A stretch of 8,086 nt of DNA from Deltaproteobacteria bacterium. GTDB taxonomy: Bacteria; Desulfobacterota; DSM-4660; Desulfatiglandales; Desulfatiglandaceae. The position numbers and the translations under genes are program-made. The stretch spans positions 6,595 to 14,680 of the forward strand of contig DUZB01000053.1 of NCBI GenBank assembly GCA_013349725.1, written 5' to 3'. The notes beneath the pieces are model-generated. The model did not search any database. It had not been told where the DNA came from and saw only the letters and a list, made by a program, of their open reading frames with translations. Of this stretch, positions 6,479-8,086 are shown in pieces; position 1 is the first letter of the stretch; each line of letters begins with the position of its first letter.

Positions 6479-7486
6479 TCATTCGTCGAGAAGTTGAAAG
6501 CCATTTTCATCGGCAATCGCTTGCCCCCGCTTTACCGAAATGCTCACCGCAGGTTGGGTAAGGCCCAGTTCTCTTGCCAAGGATGTTGCACTGATACCCA
6601 GTTCTCTTACGGCCCAGTAGCAAAACAGACTTCTGGCCCTGACGTTTTCGGGATATTTTCCCGATGCGTATATCCGTTCAGGGGCAACCTCCAAAAGTTC
6701 AGAAACCCTTTTCGAAAGCATGGAAAGGGTAAAACCCCGGGACTTCAACCTGAACTTCCGCTCGAACTGTTCATTGGAAGCATCGAGTGTTTTGAGAACA
6801 AAATCACTGTCCCCTAAAATCCTCTCATCTCCCTTTAACCGAATCCCTGTTCCTGCCAACTCTTTAACTCTTGTCCAGCCCCCGACGCTCCGAATCAGTC
6901 CCCCTCCCGTAAGTTCCGGCCGTCTCCCGGCCTCAACCCCTTTCTTAACATATGCCTTGTATCGCCTGCGAGCTATTCCAAAATCCGGGCCGAAATATCC
7001 GAGCACATGACCAACATCCTGCCAATCGCTTTTTTCTTTTCCCGCCATAATTCTATGCCCCGAGTACGGATATCTCTCCAACTCCTTGAGGTCTTTCACT
7101 ACCTTCGCACGCAACGGGTTCAGATGAATATATCGTACCAATTCAATTAGATACGCGTCTTCCTGGCACAGAATGGATTTGTAGCGATTTTGGAAAAGCT
7201 GCCCGTGTCTATGATGACGGCGATTGTATCCTCTTGCGTATCCGGTAAGAAGCCGCCTCATGATCGTGGCAATGGAAACAAGCCCTGTTCGAAGCAAAAT
7301 ATGTGTGTGATTTGGAAGCAAGGCCCACGCGTAGCATCCGGTCTTGGATTCAGGCAGTATATTGCCTATTCTGTTCAGGAAATCATCCCTGTCCAAATCA
7401 TCCTGAAAGATTCGTTTTCGTTCAATCCCCCTGATGATGATGTGGTGGAGAGCACCTGGCGCGTCGATTCGGGCTTGTCTGGGCAT
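6479..7486 (-). CDS. REP-associated tyrosine (Y1, HUH) transposase, RAYT type
   Basis: This 335-residue protein opens with MPRQARIDAPGALHHI, the usual start of this family. The HUH motif is His60-x-His62 (PNHTHIL) and the probable nucleophile is Tyr119 in VRYIHLNPLRA. The first 150 residues form the Y1_Tnp domain. After a variable middle, residues about 285-322 look like a DnaA-C-like helix-turn-helix (SLARELGLTQPAVSISVKRG), as in many RAYT proteins. I chose ATG 7484-7486 over an in-frame TTG 15 bases upstream because it matches family starts. There is no Shine-Dalgarno site, and the predicted promoter places transcription start at or beside this ATG. RAYTs cut and rejoin single-stranded DNA at palindromic REP-type sequences and are often domesticated single-copy genes. 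Here a palindrome with matching ends (5357-5464) and a fragment of a sister gene (5544-5620) lie nearby. All motifs are intact, so activity is plausible. Confidence 0.92.
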   Translation of the reverse strand: MPRQARIDAPGALHHIIIRGIERKRIFQDDLDRDDFLNRIGNILPESKTGCYAWALLPNHTHILLRTGLVSIATIMRRLLTGYARGYNRRHHRHGQLFQNRYKSILCQEDAYLIELVRYIHLNPLRAKVVKDLKELERYPYSGHRIMAGKEKSDWQDVGHVLGYFGPDFGIARRRYKAYVKKGVEAGRRPELTGGGLIRSVGGWTRVKELAGTGIRLKGDERILGDSDFVLKTLDASNEQFERKFRLKSRGFTLSMLSKRVSELLEVAPERIYASGKYPENVRARSLFCYWAVRELGISATSLARELGLTQPAVSISVKRGQAIADENGFQLLDE

Positions 7487-7492
7487 GTTGAA

Positions 7493-7521
7493 AACATACA
7501 AAAAGGCACAGTCGCTGTCAA
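7493..7521 (-). promoter_or_regulatory. Promoter of the transposase gene, probably leaderless
   Basis: On the minus strand a perfect TTGACA (7516-7521) is followed after 17 bases by TATGTT (7493-7498). The start ATG is six bases beyond the -10 box, so the transcript should begin at about the first base of the start codon. This agrees with the absence of a ribosome-binding site. The -35 box overlaps the ATTGAC segment shared with the palindromic element, so the promoter lies within the element end. Confidence 0.55.
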
Positions 7522-7550
7522 TTTAATAATTTTATGGACGTCCCCAATGC
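7517..7550 (-). repeat. Transposase-proximal element end
   Basis: Read on the minus strand this begins GCATTGGGGACGTCCAT, runs through an A/T-rich stretch and ends AAATTGAC. The palindromic element at 5356-5391 begins GCATGGGGACGTCAT and also ends AATTGAC. The match needs small gaps but the two anchors and their spacing are conserved. This is the probable left end of the transposase unit. Confidence 0.5.
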
Positions 7551-7562
7551 CGTCCCCAATGC
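7539..7562. repeat. 12-bp tandem duplication
   Basis: CGTCCCCAATGC occurs twice in direct tandem (7539-7550 and 7551-7562). One copy forms the tip of the element end, so the duplication may record a past transposition or repair event at this boundary, or simple slippage. Confidence 0.75.
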
Positions 7563-7703
7563 CCACAGATCCAATTCCTTTGATACAAATCCGGACCATT
7601 GTCCACTCTTGATTCTGGACGGCTTTCCATAGCGCCTGGCAGCGATCGCCAAGGATGCTACCATATCATCCTTTATACCCGAGAAAAGCAAATCCCTACC
7701 GTC
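7563..7703. other. Spacer between transposase unit and the DUF1214-type gene
   Basis: No gene or clear hairpin is seen. The base composition changes within this stretch: A/T-rich or balanced DNA to the left, strongly G/C-rich DNA from about 7700 onward. No terminator for the minus-strand gene ending at 7704 is visible. Confidence 0.4.
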
Positions 7704-8086
7704 CTACTCGGTCGGCACGATGGGCGGGACTACGAAGGTGCCGTAGCGGTTCGAATCGTTGACCGGCTCCTGAGGGTACTGCTTCGCCAGCTCGGGGTCG
7801 TCCGTCGTCAGGGAAATAGTGGTGCTGGACAGGATGGAGGCGCCGCCGCTCTGCTCGGTTGCCGGCGTGGGGTTGTAGAGGCGGAACATGGCCTGGAAGG
7901 TGCTCCTGCTGTCCGGGATGGGCAGCCAGTTGCTGCGGAGTGCGGGCGGCGTGTTCTGGAGGTAGAGGCGCAGGATGCTGTTTCCGTTGCCGTCCTTCTC
8001 GAAGGCCAGCCGGGTGCCGCGGAGCGCCGGCGGGGCGTCCGGCAACTGCTGCGAACCGAGGGAATGCACGGGGATGACGAGCCCCG
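7704..8086 (-). CDS. DUF1254/DUF1214-type protein, C-terminal part (5' end outside the window)
   Basis: About 127 C-terminal residues are visible, entering from the right edge and ending in TAG at 7704-7706. The segment contains ILRLYLQNTPP, SNWLPIPDS and FRLYNPTPA. These match the DUF1214 pattern of an Ile-Gln-like strand, then NWLP.P, then a RLY.P strand near the C-terminus. Proteins of this family are usually exported and often carry an N-terminal DUF1254 domain. The molecular function is not established. After the RLYNP motif this copy carries an extra tail of about 50 residues (Ser/Thr-rich, ending PPIVPTE), longer than the usual short end after that motif. The DNA is much richer in G/C than the rest of the window, especially at third positions, so the gene has a different history from its neighbours or belongs to another replicon or contig joined here. 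Confidence 0.75.
   Translation of the reverse strand, partial: GLVIPVHSLGSQQLPDAPPALRGTRLAFEKDGNGNSILRLYLQNTPPALRSNWLPIPDSRSTFQAMFRLYNPTPATEQSGGASILSSTTISLTTDDPELAKQYPQEPVNDSNRYGTFVVPPIVPTE

Noticed and set aside
6285..6482. 65-codon minus frame whose ATG overlaps the transposase stop (ATGA)
   Set aside because: The overlap is attractive, but the frame runs through the hairpin and overlaps the well-supported nucleotidyltransferase start in a different frame, with no recognisable protein features.
6044..6817. 257-codon plus frame across the nucleotidyltransferase and transposase 3' end
   Set aside because: Shadow of two convincing minus-strand genes; no start signal or family motif.
7859..8077. 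Plus-strand Cys/Gly/Arg-rich open frame
   Set aside because: It is a by-product of the GC-rich minus-strand DUF1214-type gene; composition is not protein-like.

Overview
The window looks like an accessory stretch of a bacterial chromosome, probably from an anaerobe of the Desulfobacterota type. That is an inference from gene content: a corrinoid/folate methyltransferase protein, an ADP-forming acyl-CoA synthetase alpha chain, a REP-associated Y1 transposase and an AAA/DUF4143 ATPase. No rRNA, tRNA or CRISPR array was seen.

Layout. Positions 1-1337 (minus) hold one open frame running off the left edge. It joins a uroporphyrinogen-decarboxylase-like (URO-D/MtaA/CmuA-type) methyltransferase to a pterin-binding (MtrH/MetH-like) methyltransferase domain with no stop between them. 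It is divergent, across a 325-bp spacer containing inverted repeats, from an intact NDP-forming acyl-CoA synthetase alpha-type protein (1663-3090, plus) that has no ATP-grasp beta partner in view. A REP-like perfect palindrome (3155-3184) follows. Next comes a minus-strand ATPase with a DUF4143/nuclease-fold C-terminus (3398-4537) and a likely terminator at 3272-3303.

Positions 4600-5870 are a gene graveyard. It holds the C-terminal half of a WbqC-like gene with a 1-bp frameshift, a possible methyltransferase remnant, a 108-bp imperfect palindromic element, a further solitary element end, and a 77-bp fragment nearly identical to part of the transposase gene to the right. Remnants of polysaccharide-type genes (WbqC, methyltransferase) suggest a decayed surface-glycan locus.

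Positions 5846-7550 hold a minus-strand nucleotidyltransferase-fold protein and, upstream of it on the same strand, an intact RAYT-type Y1 (HUH) transposase. The DNA just upstream of the transposase carries the same terminal motif (GGGGACGTC ... ATTGAC) as the 108-bp palindrome, so the palindrome is a good candidate for its non-autonomous partner. The transposase promoter (TTGACA, 17-bp spacer, TATGTT) lies within this end and predicts a leaderless transcript.

From about 7700 to the right edge the DNA becomes markedly GC-rich and encodes the C-terminus of a DUF1254/DUF1214-type protein on the minus strand. This is a compositional break worth checking as a transfer boundary or an assembly junction.
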